Below, one piece after another: positions 8,365-15,708 of a DNA stretch of 26,812 nt. This DNA comes from CAG-1031 sp964391735 (GTDB lineage Bacteria > Bacteroidota > Bacteroidia > Bacteroidales > Muribaculaceae). How positions within the stretch are numbered: position 1 is the stretch's first letter; every line of letters begins with the position of its first letter. The stretch spans positions 1-26,812 of the forward strand of contig CAYMNF010000025.1 of assembly GCA_964391735.1 (NCBI GenBank), read 5' to 3'. The notes beneath the pieces are model-generated. The model searched no databases. It saw only the letters and a program-made list of their open reading frames with translations, and was not told the origin of the DNA. Position numbers and translations under genes: made by a program.

Positions 8365-8372
8365 TATATTTG
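8365..8372 (+). promoter_or_regulatory. -7 box for the candidate small RNA
   Basis: TATATTTG at 8365-8372 matches TAnnTTTG exactly. No TTTG lies at the right distance upstream (the nearest TTG, 8335-8337, is 27 nt away), so the -33 element is poor. A start near 8379 would produce an RNA of about 105 nt ending at the terminator at 8458-8484. Confidence 0.5.
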
Positions 8373-8378
8373 CAATAC

Positions 8379-8484
8379 CAAATGGGTAGTTTCCCCACAA
8401 AGAAATACTTCGAGTGCGAAAGCAACGATTTTAGGGGCTGGGGTGTCTCCCGGTCGGAAAGGGTTCCCTACGGAACCCTTTTTT
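8379..8484 (+). ncRNA. Candidate structured small RNA, family unknown
   Basis: Between an exact promoter -7 box and a perfect rho-independent terminator lie about 105 nt that can fold into successive hairpins: TGGG/CCCA near 8383-8395, TTCG/CGAA with an AGTG loop near 8409-8420, a 6-bp stem near 8438-8453 (CTGGGG with TCCCGG, using two G-U pairs), then the terminator. The segment is richer in GC than its AT-rich surroundings, as is usual for structured RNA. I could not match it to 6S, SRP RNA, tmRNA, RNase P RNA or a riboswitch family. It lies 112 nt after the acyltransferase stop and its terminator ends just before the 3' end of the minus-strand DUF3800 gene. Alternatively the block is simply a 3' UTR and terminator of the acyltransferase mRNA. 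Confidence 0.5.
8458..8484 (+). terminator. Rho-independent terminator
   Basis: AAAGGGTTCC (8458-8467) pairs perfectly with GGAACCCTTT (8472-8481) around a CTAC loop, followed by further T residues to 8484. The T-run is on the plus strand, so it terminates plus-strand transcription (the candidate RNA or acyltransferase read-through). It only weakly suits the convergent DUF3800 gene. Confidence 0.85.
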
Positions 8485-8487
8485 ACA

Positions 8488-9240
8488 TTACTTGTCAGGG
8501 AAAATTTTTAGCCCCAAGAGTTTCCCGTTACAGGTATAAATATTTGAGGCTATCACATCAAATGCGGGATTTTGTTTTTGGGGATTTAACACATGTCTTG
8601 ATATTGGATAAGCAATCAAATCAGCAACCTGCAATCCAAATATATTTTCAGACTTTTTACTAAAACTGAATCTTCCAATATGTGAAGCCAATCTTTCAGG
8701 GCTAACATAGTGCATCCCTGTAAACCTAAGTTTATTATAATAATTCAGTAGCGCAGTATCTTCTTTTTTCCCGCGACGCTCAACAATAATATCTATAGTC
8801 CCACCAATTGGACTTTTGTCATCAACACAAAAGATACTTCGCTGAAGAACATATTTTAGAGCTGTGCCATACACATCCGCATTTATTCCTTGTTTTTTAA
8901 TACATTGCTCTTTTAATACTGAACAACATACAATTAAATAAACACCCTGGACGGATAAAACCTCATTTACTCGTGTATAAAACCTTTGTTTAATTTGGTC
9001 ATTAAATAATATTTCAAAATGCTTTTCACACTTACGTATATCCCGGGAATGAAGAATTACATCCGCAGTATGCCAAAATTCTATTTTTAAGTCGTCTACT
9101 GCTTTCTTAAAAGAGTTTACTTTCTTTACGGGAATCAATATTCCGCATAACGTGAATATAGGAAAATGAGGGTCATACGTTGAGAGCGTATGATCGCCAC
9201 ATTCATCAATATATAAAATGTATTTCGGTTTGTTTGCCAT
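8488..9240 (-). CDS. DUF3800 domain protein
   Basis: The 250-residue product has the features of the DUF3800 family: an N-terminal YIDECGD block (Asp12, Glu13, Asp16), a central VERRGKKED segment (Glu154), and a C-terminal FGLQVADLIAYPISRH block with Asp207. The spaced acidic residues on predicted strands suggest an RNase H-like fold and possible metal-dependent nuclease chemistry, but this is inference; the molecular function of the family is not established to my knowledge. Such genes are often found singly, in mobile or accessory regions. This one is monocistronic, in opposite orientation to both neighbours, and visibly AT-richer than the rest of the window, consistent with horizontal acquisition. 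No transposase or integrase accompanies it. No convincing promoter was found in its 5' region. Confidence 0.8.
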   Translation of the reverse strand: MANKPKYILYIDECGDHTLSTYDPHFPIFTLCGILIPVKKVNSFKKAVDDLKIEFWHTADVILHSRDIRKCEKHFEILFNDQIKQRFYTRVNEVLSVQGVYLIVCCSVLKEQCIKKQGINADVYGTALKYVLQRSIFCVDDKSPIGGTIDIIVERRGKKEDTALLNYYNKLRFTGMHYVSPERLASHIGRFSFSKKSENIFGLQVADLIAYPISRHVLNPQKQNPAFDVIASNIYTCNGKLLGLKIFPDK

Positions 9241-9247
9241 AATTTTC

Positions 9248-9258
9248 AGGTGAAAAGT
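9248..9258 (-). repeat. Right copy of the 11-bp inverted repeat
   Basis: AGGTGAAAAGT, 8 nt upstream of the DUF3800 start codon, is the exact inverse of 8314-8324. It lies in the DUF3800 leader. The rest of 9259-9372 is AT-rich with no recognisable feature. Confidence 0.35.
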
Positions 9259-9372
9259 AAAGCAAAAATCTTAATATTCTGTCTAACCTGATCATTATAA
9301 AGCTGTAATGTACAGCGAAAAACACGCAACTTAGGGTTGGCCTCTTATATTTATCAATCATATATATAGGTC

Positions 9373-9403
9373 TTGTCTATTCGGGAATTTTTGGTTAGGT
9401 TTG
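9373..9403 (+). promoter_or_regulatory. Promoter of the MFS transporter gene
   Basis: TTG (9373-9375), a 20-nt spacer and TAGGTTTG (9396-9403) match the Bacteroidetes promoter. The predicted start near 9410 leaves a leader of about 65 nt. Confidence 0.7.
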
Positions 9404-9474
9404 CACACATATTGGCGTGGCTTTGAGGGCATGCCTTTTTGTGATGTAAAAATTAAAAAATAGAATATCATATT

Positions 9475-11295
9475 ATGAGTTTGAAAACACAGGCATCTGC
9501 TCAGGTCTTTCTCAATGATAAACCGTGGGCTCGTTGGACAGCGTTGGTATTATTGGCATTAGCCATGTTTTTCGGTTACATCTTTATGGATGTACTTTCG
9601 CCTTTACAGTCTGCTTTGCAAACCACCAAAGGATGGGACCCCACAACTTACGGTAAGTTTGCCGGCTCTGAGACCTTCCTGAATGTTTTTGTTTTCTTCC
9701 TGATTTTTGCCGGTATTATTCTTGACAAGATGGGTGTAAGGTTCACTGCCATTTTGTCAGGTTCTGTAATGTTTATCGGCGCATTTATTAATTATTATGC
9801 ACTGACTGACAGCTTCATGGATAGTAGCCTTGCTGTTTGGTTTACCAATAATCTTAACCTCACAGGGTTCTTGGGAGACATCACCCCGTTCTGCGAGGGT
9901 ATGCCTGCATCAGCCAAGCTTTCGGCGTGTGGGTTTATGATATTCGGCTGTGGTGTTGAAATGGCCGGTATCACCGTCAGCCGTGGTATCGTTAAATGGT
10001 TCCAGGGAAAAGAGATGGCTCTGGCTATGGGTATTGAGATGGCTCTGGCACGTGTAGGTGTATTTGTCGTGTTCATCATGTCGCCGATTATCGCCTCCAT
10101 GGGCGGTACAATCAATGTTAGCCGCTCAGTGGGCCTTGCAGTATTGCTTCTTCTTATCGGCCTTATCAGCTTTATCTGCTATTCTTTTATGGATAAAAAG
10201 CTTGAGAACCAAATCGGAAATACTGAGGAGAAGGATGATCCTTTCAAGATTTCAGATTTAGGCAAGATTTTCTCAAGCGGAGTTTTCTGGGTTGTGGCTT
10301 TGCTGTGTGTATTGTACTATTCTGCAATCTTCCCCTTCCAGAAGTATGCTGCCAATATGCTGCAATGTAATTTGGGTTTGTCAGCTGAACATGCTGCTAT
10401 CATCTTCTCGGTATTTCCTTTGGGTGCAGCAGCTATCACCCCGTTGTTGGGTAACTACCTTGACAATAAGGGCAAAGGTGCCACTATGTTGATTTTCGGT
10501 GCTCTGTTGATGATTGTTTGTCACCTCACATTTGCTTTGGGGCTCCCGGCCCTGCGTGGCGAGAAACTTGACACCGTCAGCTCAGAGGGCGTTATCACCG
10601 GTACTCTGTCTGAGGTTCCCGGGGCGCAAGTTGACAACCCCCTCACTGTTGAGGTAGTCTTCAGCCCGTCAAATCTTAATAATGGTGAGTGGGCCAAGCA
10701 ACTTGAAGGCGTAAAAGTAGGCGAGAGCGTTAAGTTCAACCCGCGCAGTGCCTTGACTGATGTTGCTAATCCCAGCGTCGAGAAAACCTCAGAGCGTATG
10801 ACCTCACTCCTCAGCGACAAAAACACACAGGTCAATTATGCAGAAGCTCTGCAGATTGACAGGGATATGCAGCTCACCGTTAATCAGGTAAATGCCCCCA
10901 CAAGCTGGCTTGGTATCGTGGTTGCTTTCCTTGCAATTATTCTGCTTGGTATTAGCTTCTCCCTTGTCCCCGCATCACTTTGGCCCTCTGTCCCCAAATT
11001 GGTAGATAACAAGTTGCTTGGTTCAGCCTACGCCGTGATTTTCTGGATCCAGAACATCGGTTTGTATGCCTTCCCGATGATTATCGGTGTTGCTCTGGCA
11101 GCCACTAATAAGGGTGTAAACTCGCCGCTCAACTACAACTACACTGTGCCAATGCTCATATTTGCTTCGCTTGGTGTATTGGCGCTTATCTTCGGCCTTG
11201 TACTGAAAGGACTTGATGCCAAGAAGCATTACGGACTCGAGCTCCCCAACAAAGTGTCGAACGACGAAAAGGTTGAACTGGACGCTAACGTTTAA
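9475..11295 (+). CDS. Major facilitator superfamily transporter with a large inserted domain
   Basis: The 606-residue protein has about 12 hydrophobic segments. MFS motif A is present in the N-half as GIILDKMGVR (80-89), with an echo in the C-half (GNYLDNKGKG), so the fold is an MFS transporter. Between two C-half membrane segments, roughly residues 362-477, is a hydrophilic stretch of about 115 residues (GTLSEVPGAQVDNPLTVEVV and following) predicted to be a soluble loop domain, making the protein much longer than the usual 400-450. Overall it resembles Bacteroidetes MFS proteins related to eukaryotic MFSD1, but the substrate cannot be inferred. It has its own promoter and is followed by a hairpin, so it is probably monocistronic. 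Confidence 0.85.
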   Translation: MSLKTQASAQVFLNDKPWARWTALVLLALAMFFGYIFMDVLSPLQSALQTTKGWDPTTYGKFAGSETFLNVFVFFLIFAGIILDKMGVRFTAILSGSVMFIGAFINYYALTDSFMDSSLAVWFTNNLNLTGFLGDITPFCEGMPASAKLSACGFMIFGCGVEMAGITVSRGIVKWFQGKEMALAMGIEMALARVGVFVVFIMSPIIASMGGTINVSRSVGLAVLLLLIGLISFICYSFMDKKLENQIGNTEEKDDPFKISDLGKIFSSGVFWVVALLCVLYYSAIFPFQKYAANMLQCNLGLSAEHAAIIFSVFPLGAAAITPLLGNYLDNKGKGATMLIFGALLMIVCHLTFALGLPALRGEKLDTVSSEGVITGTLSEVPGAQVDNPLTVEVVFSPSNLNNGEWAKQLEGVKVGESVKFNPRSALTDVANPSVEKTSERMTSLLSDKNTQVNYAEALQIDRDMQLTVNQVNAPTSWLGIVVAFLAIILLGISFSLVPASLWPSVPKLVDNKLLGSAYAVIFWIQNIGLYAFPMIIGVALAATNKGVNSPLNYNYTVPMLIFASLGVLALIFGLVLKGLDAKKHYGLELPNKVSNDEKVELDANV

Positions 11296-11315
11296 TATAG
11301 AGATAAGAGTGTCAC

Positions 11316-11349
11316 CGGATTGTCCCTTGAAAAGGTAAGGGACAATCCG
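11316..11349 (+). terminator. Hairpin after the MFS gene
   Basis: CGGATTGTCCCTT (11316-11328) pairs perfectly over 13 bp with AAGGGACAATCCG (11337-11349), loop of 8 nt, 21 nt after the MFS stop codon. No T-run follows, so termination may be imperfect or the hairpin may protect the mRNA 3' end. No convincing promoter box was seen between it and murA. Confidence 0.6.
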
Positions 11350-11403
11350 TTACACATGAATAAACCACAAGCATAACAATCAAAGAACCTGTTAACGGTT
11401 TAA

Positions 11404-12717
11404 ATGGCAAAATTCATTATAGAAGGTGGGCGAAAGCTCAGTGGAACGATTACCCCACAGGGTGCCAAGAATGAGGCTCTCGAGGTACTGTGCGCTGCCT
11501 TGCTAACCGACAAAGCGGTAACTTACCACAACGTCCCTGAGATTCTTGATGTCAAGAACTTGTTAAGTCTGATGGAGGACTTGGGTGTAGAAATCGTTCA
11601 CCCTTCCCACGGGACTTATATTCTGCAATGCCGTGAGGTTAATGTTGACTTTATGGACTCGGCAGACTTCATCAACCGTATGGGTCAGTTGCGCGGGTCC
11701 ATCATGTTGGTGGGAGCCTTGCTTGCACGTACCGGCCGGGCACGGCTAGCGCGTCCCGGGGGTGATCAGATCGGGCGTAGACGCCTGGATACTCATTTCC
11801 TTGGATTGCAAAAACTGGGTGCCGACCTGGATTGGCACAGCGGGGATGGTGCTTGCAATATTACTATCGGCCCTAAGGGGCTGGTAGGTTGTTATATGTT
11901 GCTTGATGAGGCCTCGGTGACCGGTACCGCCAACATAATCTTAGCTGCCGTTGCTGCTGAGGGTGAGACAACTATCTATAATGCCGCCTGTGAACCCTAT
12001 GTGCGCCAATTGTGCACCCTGTTATGCTCGATGGGTGTCGAGATTAAAGGCATCGGCTCAAACCTCCTTACTATAAAAGGGCATCCGGGACTGCTTGATG
12101 GCGCAGTACACACCATGTTGCCCGACATGATTGAAGTGGGCTCGTTTATCGGCATGGCCGCCATGACGCGCTCAGAGCTCACAATTAAAAACGTTTCATA
12201 CCCCGATTTGGGAATCATACCTGATGCTTTCCGCCGAATGGGCATTGCTGTGGTTCAAACCGGGGATGACATAATTGTTCCGGCCCAGGAGCATTATGAA
12301 ATCGAGACCTTTATTGACGGCTCAATCATGACCATTGCCGATGCTCCCTGGCCCGGTCTGACTCCCGACTTGCTCAGTGTGATGCTGGTGGTTGCAACCC
12401 AGGCAAAGGGGTCGGTTTTGATTCACCAGAAAATGTTTGAGAGTCGCCTGTTCTTCGTTGACAAGTTGATTGACATGGGGGCCCAGATAATTTTGTGTGA
12501 CCCCCACCGGGCTGTTGTTATCGGGCATGACCACAGAAGGCGCCTGAAGGGTCGCCGCATGACGTCGCCCGACATCCGTGCCGGTATCGCATTGTTGATA
12601 GCGGCTCTGTCGGCAAATGGAACCTCAGAGATTTATAATATTGAACAAATTGACCGCGGGTATCAGGATATAGAAGGACGCCTGAAGGCCTTAGGCGCAG
12701 AGATTCACCGTGAATAA
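11404..12717 (+). CDS. murA: UDP-N-acetylglucosamine 1-carboxyvinyltransferase MurA
   Basis: MurA transfers enolpyruvate from phosphoenolpyruvate to UDP-GlcNAc, the committed step of peptidoglycan synthesis in the cytoplasm. The 437-residue protein carries the N-terminal GAKNEALEVLCAALL block with Lys22 and Asn23, RMGQLRGSIMLVGALLAR, and the TDLL-type segment WPGLTPDLLSVMLV near the C-terminus. In the active-site loop the usual PGGC reads PGGD: position 121 (codon GAT at 11764) is Asp where E. coli has Cys115. This substitution is known from mycobacteria and chlamydiae, keeps activity, and removes the thiol alkylated by fosfomycin, so intrinsic fosfomycin resistance is predicted. murB follows after 9 nt. 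Confidence 0.95.
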   Translation: MAKFIIEGGRKLSGTITPQGAKNEALEVLCAALLTDKAVTYHNVPEILDVKNLLSLMEDLGVEIVHPSHGTYILQCREVNVDFMDSADFINRMGQLRGSIMLVGALLARTGRARLARPGGDQIGRRRLDTHFLGLQKLGADLDWHSGDGACNITIGPKGLVGCYMLLDEASVTGTANIILAAVAAEGETTIYNAACEPYVRQLCTLLCSMGVEIKGIGSNLLTIKGHPGLLDGAVHTMLPDMIEVGSFIGMAAMTRSELTIKNVSYPDLGIIPDAFRRMGIAVVQTGDDIIVPAQEHYEIETFIDGSIMTIADAPWPGLTPDLLSVMLVVATQAKGSVLIHQKMFESRLFFVDKLIDMGAQIILCDPHRAVVIGHDHRRRLKGRRMTSPDIRAGIALLIAALSANGTSEIYNIEQIDRGYQDIEGRLKALGAEIHRE

Positions 12718-12726
12718 TTGTCCGGA

Positions 12727-13740
12727 ATGATTACCCGTTCTCAGAAATTTGACCTAACCCGTTTCACCACTTTCGGTGTCCCGGTAGCGGCAGCAGAATT
12801 TATCACTTTCTCAGACCCCGCTGAGGCTGCCACTTTGGATGCCTCAGGAGTATTTCGTGATAAATACTACCTGCTTGGCGGTGGCGCTAACACCTTATTT
12901 GTCAATAAGGAGTATAACGGCAAAGTAATTCGGTTTATCGGCGATAAACTGCAATGGATTGAGCCCAAGCGTGTCGCCGAGGTTGAAGCCGGATGGGTAT
13001 GGGACAAGTTGGTGGAAGCTCTGTTGGATGCCGGCGTGTGTGGTGTTGAGAATCTCTCAGGGATTCCCGGCCATTTGGGAGGGTGTGTCTCAGGAAACAT
13101 CGGGGCTTACGGGTCAGAGATTGCTGAATACGTGCGTACAGTCAAGGTGTATGATACCAAGCAACACGCCTTTCGCGAATTTTCTGCACGGGAGGCTGAC
13201 TTCGCTTATCGCAACTCCATTTTTAAAAGAGATGTAGAGGGTAGATACATCATTCTATCGGTATTTTTTGAATTTCCCGACGCGGACAAATACAGACCGA
13301 ATTTGCGATATAAAGCGTTGGATGAACTGTTTGCTGACAAGATTGCCACTCCTCAAGCCATACGACAGGCGGTTTTGAAGATGCGTAATCAAAAGTTACC
13401 CGACCCGGCTGTTACCGGCAATGCCGGCAGTTTCTTTAAGAATCCTATTGTGGAGGCTTCTGTTGCAAAAGGCGTCACCCGGTTGTTGGGGGAAGGCCCG
13501 GCGTTTCCTCAGCCTGACGGGAAAGTAAAACTCTCCGCCGGCTGGCTAATGGATAGATGCGGGTGGAAAGGGTTTGCGACCCCTTCAGGTGCCGGTATTG
13601 ACCCCCGCAATGCTCTTGTTCTGGTGAATAACGGCGAAGCCTCCGGTCAAGATATCCTTTCATTGGCTGATAGTATTATCGAGGATGTGAAGCTGAAAGT
13701 TGGGATTGAGTTACAACCCGAGGTCCAAATAATAAAATAG
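12727..13740 (+). CDS. murB: UDP-N-acetylenolpyruvoylglucosamine reductase MurB
   Basis: MurB is the FAD- and NADPH-dependent enzyme that reduces the MurA product to UDP-MurNAc. Visible motifs are FTTFGVPVAAAEF, the FAD-binding LLGGGANTLFVN, GIPGHLGGCVSGNIGAYG, YRNSIFKRD with the substrate arginine, GNAGSFFKNP with proton-donor Ser235, and KLSAGWLMDRCGWKG. The length of 337 residues and the YRNSIF segment fit the E. coli-like type I enzyme. The ATG at 12727 is chosen as start; an in-frame TTG at 12718 directly abuts the murA stop and would add only three residues. Tight spacing means cotranscription with murA. Confidence 0.95.
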   Translation: MITRSQKFDLTRFTTFGVPVAAAEFITFSDPAEAATLDASGVFRDKYYLLGGGANTLFVNKEYNGKVIRFIGDKLQWIEPKRVAEVEAGWVWDKLVEALLDAGVCGVENLSGIPGHLGGCVSGNIGAYGSEIAEYVRTVKVYDTKQHAFREFSAREADFAYRNSIFKRDVEGRYIILSVFFEFPDADKYRPNLRYKALDELFADKIATPQAIRQAVLKMRNQKLPDPAVTGNAGSFFKNPIVEASVAKGVTRLLGEGPAFPQPDGKVKLSAGWLMDRCGWKGFATPSGAGIDPRNALVLVNNGEASGQDILSLADSIIEDVKLKVGIELQPEVQIIK

Positions 13741-13764
13741 TTATCACAAAGTATTTTTCTGCTT

Positions 13765-14454
13765 ATGATATTATTATCAATATTTGACGCAGCGTCTCTT
13801 TTTCAGATGTTTGTTGACAATGCCGGGTATTGGCTGGTATTTCTCTTGATGACGGTTGAGAGTTCATTTATCCCTTTCCCGTCTGAGGTTGTAATCCCCC
13901 CGGCAGCTTATCTGGCTGTGACAAAGGGTGATATGAACATTTTTCTGGTTGTTTTGGTGGCGACAGCCGGTGCTCTTTGCGGTGCGCTGATTAATTACTT
14001 CCTGTCTTTGTGGATAGGGCGTCCCTTGGTTTACCGTTTTGCTGATTCCCGGATTGGGCATGCTTTGCTGATAAACCGCGAAAAAGTTGATAAGGCAGAA
14101 AAATACTTTGATAAGCACGGCGCCATTTCAACCCTTGTGGGCCGTTTGATTCCCGCCGTCAGACAACTGATTTCTATCCCGGCAGGGTTGGCTAAAATGA
14201 ATATAGGCACATTCTGCATTTTCACCGTATTGGGTGCCGGTATCTGGAATGCTATTCTGGCTGCTTTGGGCTGGTGGCTTGGCAAGACTGTCTCGCTTGA
14301 TGACCTGTTTACGCAGGTTGAAAAGTATAATGACTACCTCACATACTTCGGTTTGGGCATTGGAGTAGTGGTACTTATCATAATTCTCTACAATGCTTTT
14401 AAGCCCGCATCCGGTAAAGATTCGGCTCCCGAATCGGATAATAACGTTCTCTAA
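13765..14454 (+). CDS. DedA family membrane protein
   Basis: The 229-residue protein has the DedA (VTT/SNARE-associated) signature: ESSFIPFPSEVVIPPAAYLA near residue 30-50 with the essential acidic and proline residues, then GRLIPAVRQLISIPAGLAKM with the conserved arginines, and several membrane segments. DedA proteins are half-transporters in the inner membrane; members in other bacteria have been shown to recycle undecaprenyl phosphate or flip other phospholipids. Lying 24 nt after murB, it fits a role in returning the lipid carrier for peptidoglycan synthesis, but that is inferred from context and no specific substrate motif can be read. Confidence 0.88.
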   Translation: MILLSIFDAASLFQMFVDNAGYWLVFLLMTVESSFIPFPSEVVIPPAAYLAVTKGDMNIFLVVLVATAGALCGALINYFLSLWIGRPLVYRFADSRIGHALLINREKVDKAEKYFDKHGAISTLVGRLIPAVRQLISIPAGLAKMNIGTFCIFTVLGAGIWNAILAALGWWLGKTVSLDDLFTQVEKYNDYLTYFGLGIGVVVLIIILYNAFKPASGKDSAPESDNNVL

Positions 14455-14469
14455 CCCACACAGTTAATC

Positions 14470-15117
14470 ATGCTCGTTGCACCCTCTCTTTTGTCGGCCG
14501 ACTTTGCAAACCTTGGCAAGGATGTTGAAATGGTAAACCAAAGCCGGGCTTCCTTTTTCCATATAGACGTGATGGACGGGGTATTTGTACCCAACATCTC
14601 ATTCGGTTTTCCGGTGATGAAATCGATACAACATCTCGTCGAGAAGCCTTTTGATGTGCATCTGATGATTGTGCACCCTGAAAAATGGGTGGCACAGGTT
14701 CGGGACACCGGTGCCGAGATAATGAATTTTCATCTTGAGGCCACATGTCACGCACACCGTCTGGTCCAGCAAATAAAGGAGGCGGGCATGAAGCCGGCCA
14801 TAACCCTGAACCCTGCCACACCGGTAGACTTGTTGCGCGATATTCTGCCCGAGCTACACATGGTTTTGCTAATGTCAGTGAATCCGGGGTTCGGTGGCCA
14901 AAAGTTTATACCCGGAACATTGGCGAAAATTGAGCGACTGAAGTCCCTCATGGGCGAGACCGGTTCAGATGCCCTCATTGAGGTTGACGGTGGCGTAAAT
15001 GACCAAACAGGAGCTCAGTTGGCCGAAGCAGGTACCGATATACTTGTTGCCGGGAACTATGTATTTAAATCCCCGAACCCCACCGAGGCTATAGCCACTT
15101 TGGCCGCTCTGTCATAA
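14470..15117 (+). CDS. rpe: Ribulose-phosphate 3-epimerase
   Basis: This 215-residue TIM-barrel enzyme interconverts ribulose 5-phosphate and xylulose 5-phosphate in the pentose phosphate pathway. Motifs are APSLLSADFANLG, HIDVMDGVFVPN (metal ligands His31 and Asp33), DVHLMI with His64, LMSVNPGFGGQKF (phosphate and flexible loop) and EVDGGVN with catalytic Asp173. It starts 15 nt after the dedA-like gene and ends in a 6-nt tail-to-tail overlap with rnhB on the other strand, with no terminator hairpin between them. Confidence 0.96.
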   Translation: MLVAPSLLSADFANLGKDVEMVNQSRASFFHIDVMDGVFVPNISFGFPVMKSIQHLVEKPFDVHLMIVHPEKWVAQVRDTGAEIMNFHLEATCHAHRLVQQIKEAGMKPAITLNPATPVDLLRDILPELHMVLLMSVNPGFGGQKFIPGTLAKIERLKSLMGETGSDALIEVDGGVNDQTGAQLAEAGTDILVAGNYVFKSPNPTEAIATLAALS

Positions 15118-15708
15118 AAGTTTGAACCCGGGACGGTGCAATTCGCACGCACCAAACTCTGCAATAGCACGGCGATGAGCCTTTGTGGGATACCCCTTGT
15201 TGACATCCCAACAATATTGGGGAAAGCGGGTATGTAACGACATCATCAGCCGGTCTCGGGCAGTTTTGGCAAGCACTGATGCGGCTGCTATATTGGCATA
15301 TTTTGCATCCCCTTTTACTATGGTCGTATGGGGTATGCCGGGGTAATCCTTAAACCTATTGCCATCCACCGCGAGGTGCTCAGGCTTAACCTGCAAGCCG
15401 GCAACGGCTCGGTGCATAGCCAATAGGGTCGCGTTCAAAATATTGATTTCACCTATCTCCTCAACAGTTGCGCTTGCCACACTCCAGGCAACAGCTTTGG
15501 CCTTGATAACTTCCTCAAGCCGATAACGGGCTGACTCCTTCAGGGCCTTTGAGTCGGTAAGCTCATCGTTAGCAAAATCAGGGGGTAAGATTACGGCTGC
15601 CGCGACAACAGGGCCTGCCAAGCATCCGCGGCCCGCCTCATCAATCCCTGCCTCAATCAGGTCTGAATTATACGCAAGGGGAAGCCTCACAATGTCAGTT
15701 ATTATCAA
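15112..15708 (-). CDS. rnhB: Ribonuclease HII
   Basis: RNase HII cuts the RNA strand of RNA-DNA hybrids and starts removal of misincorporated ribonucleotides. The 198-residue protein has AGIDEAGRGCLAGPV (catalytic Asp23, Glu24 and the GRG motif), VDGNRFK with Asp115, KGDAKYANIAAASVLAK with Asp134, and NKGYPTKAHRRAI near the C-terminus. Its start overlaps the 3' end of the upstream response-regulator gene by 14 nt in another frame, so translational coupling is likely. Its 3' end overlaps rpe by 6 nt on the other strand. Confidence 0.95.
   Translation of the reverse strand: MIITDIVRLPLAYNSDLIEAGIDEAGRGCLAGPVVAAAVILPPDFANDELTDSKALKESARYRLEEVIKAKAVAWSVASATVEEIGEINILNATLLAMHRAVAGLQVKPEHLAVDGNRFKDYPGIPHTTIVKGDAKYANIAAASVLAKTARDRLMMSLHTRFPQYCWDVNKGYPTKAHRRAIAEFGACELHRPGFKLL

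Noticed and set aside
8370..8663. Plus-strand frame over the candidate RNA and into DUF3800
   Set aside because: It crosses a strong terminator and the antisense of a well-supported gene, and the product has no recognisable domain.
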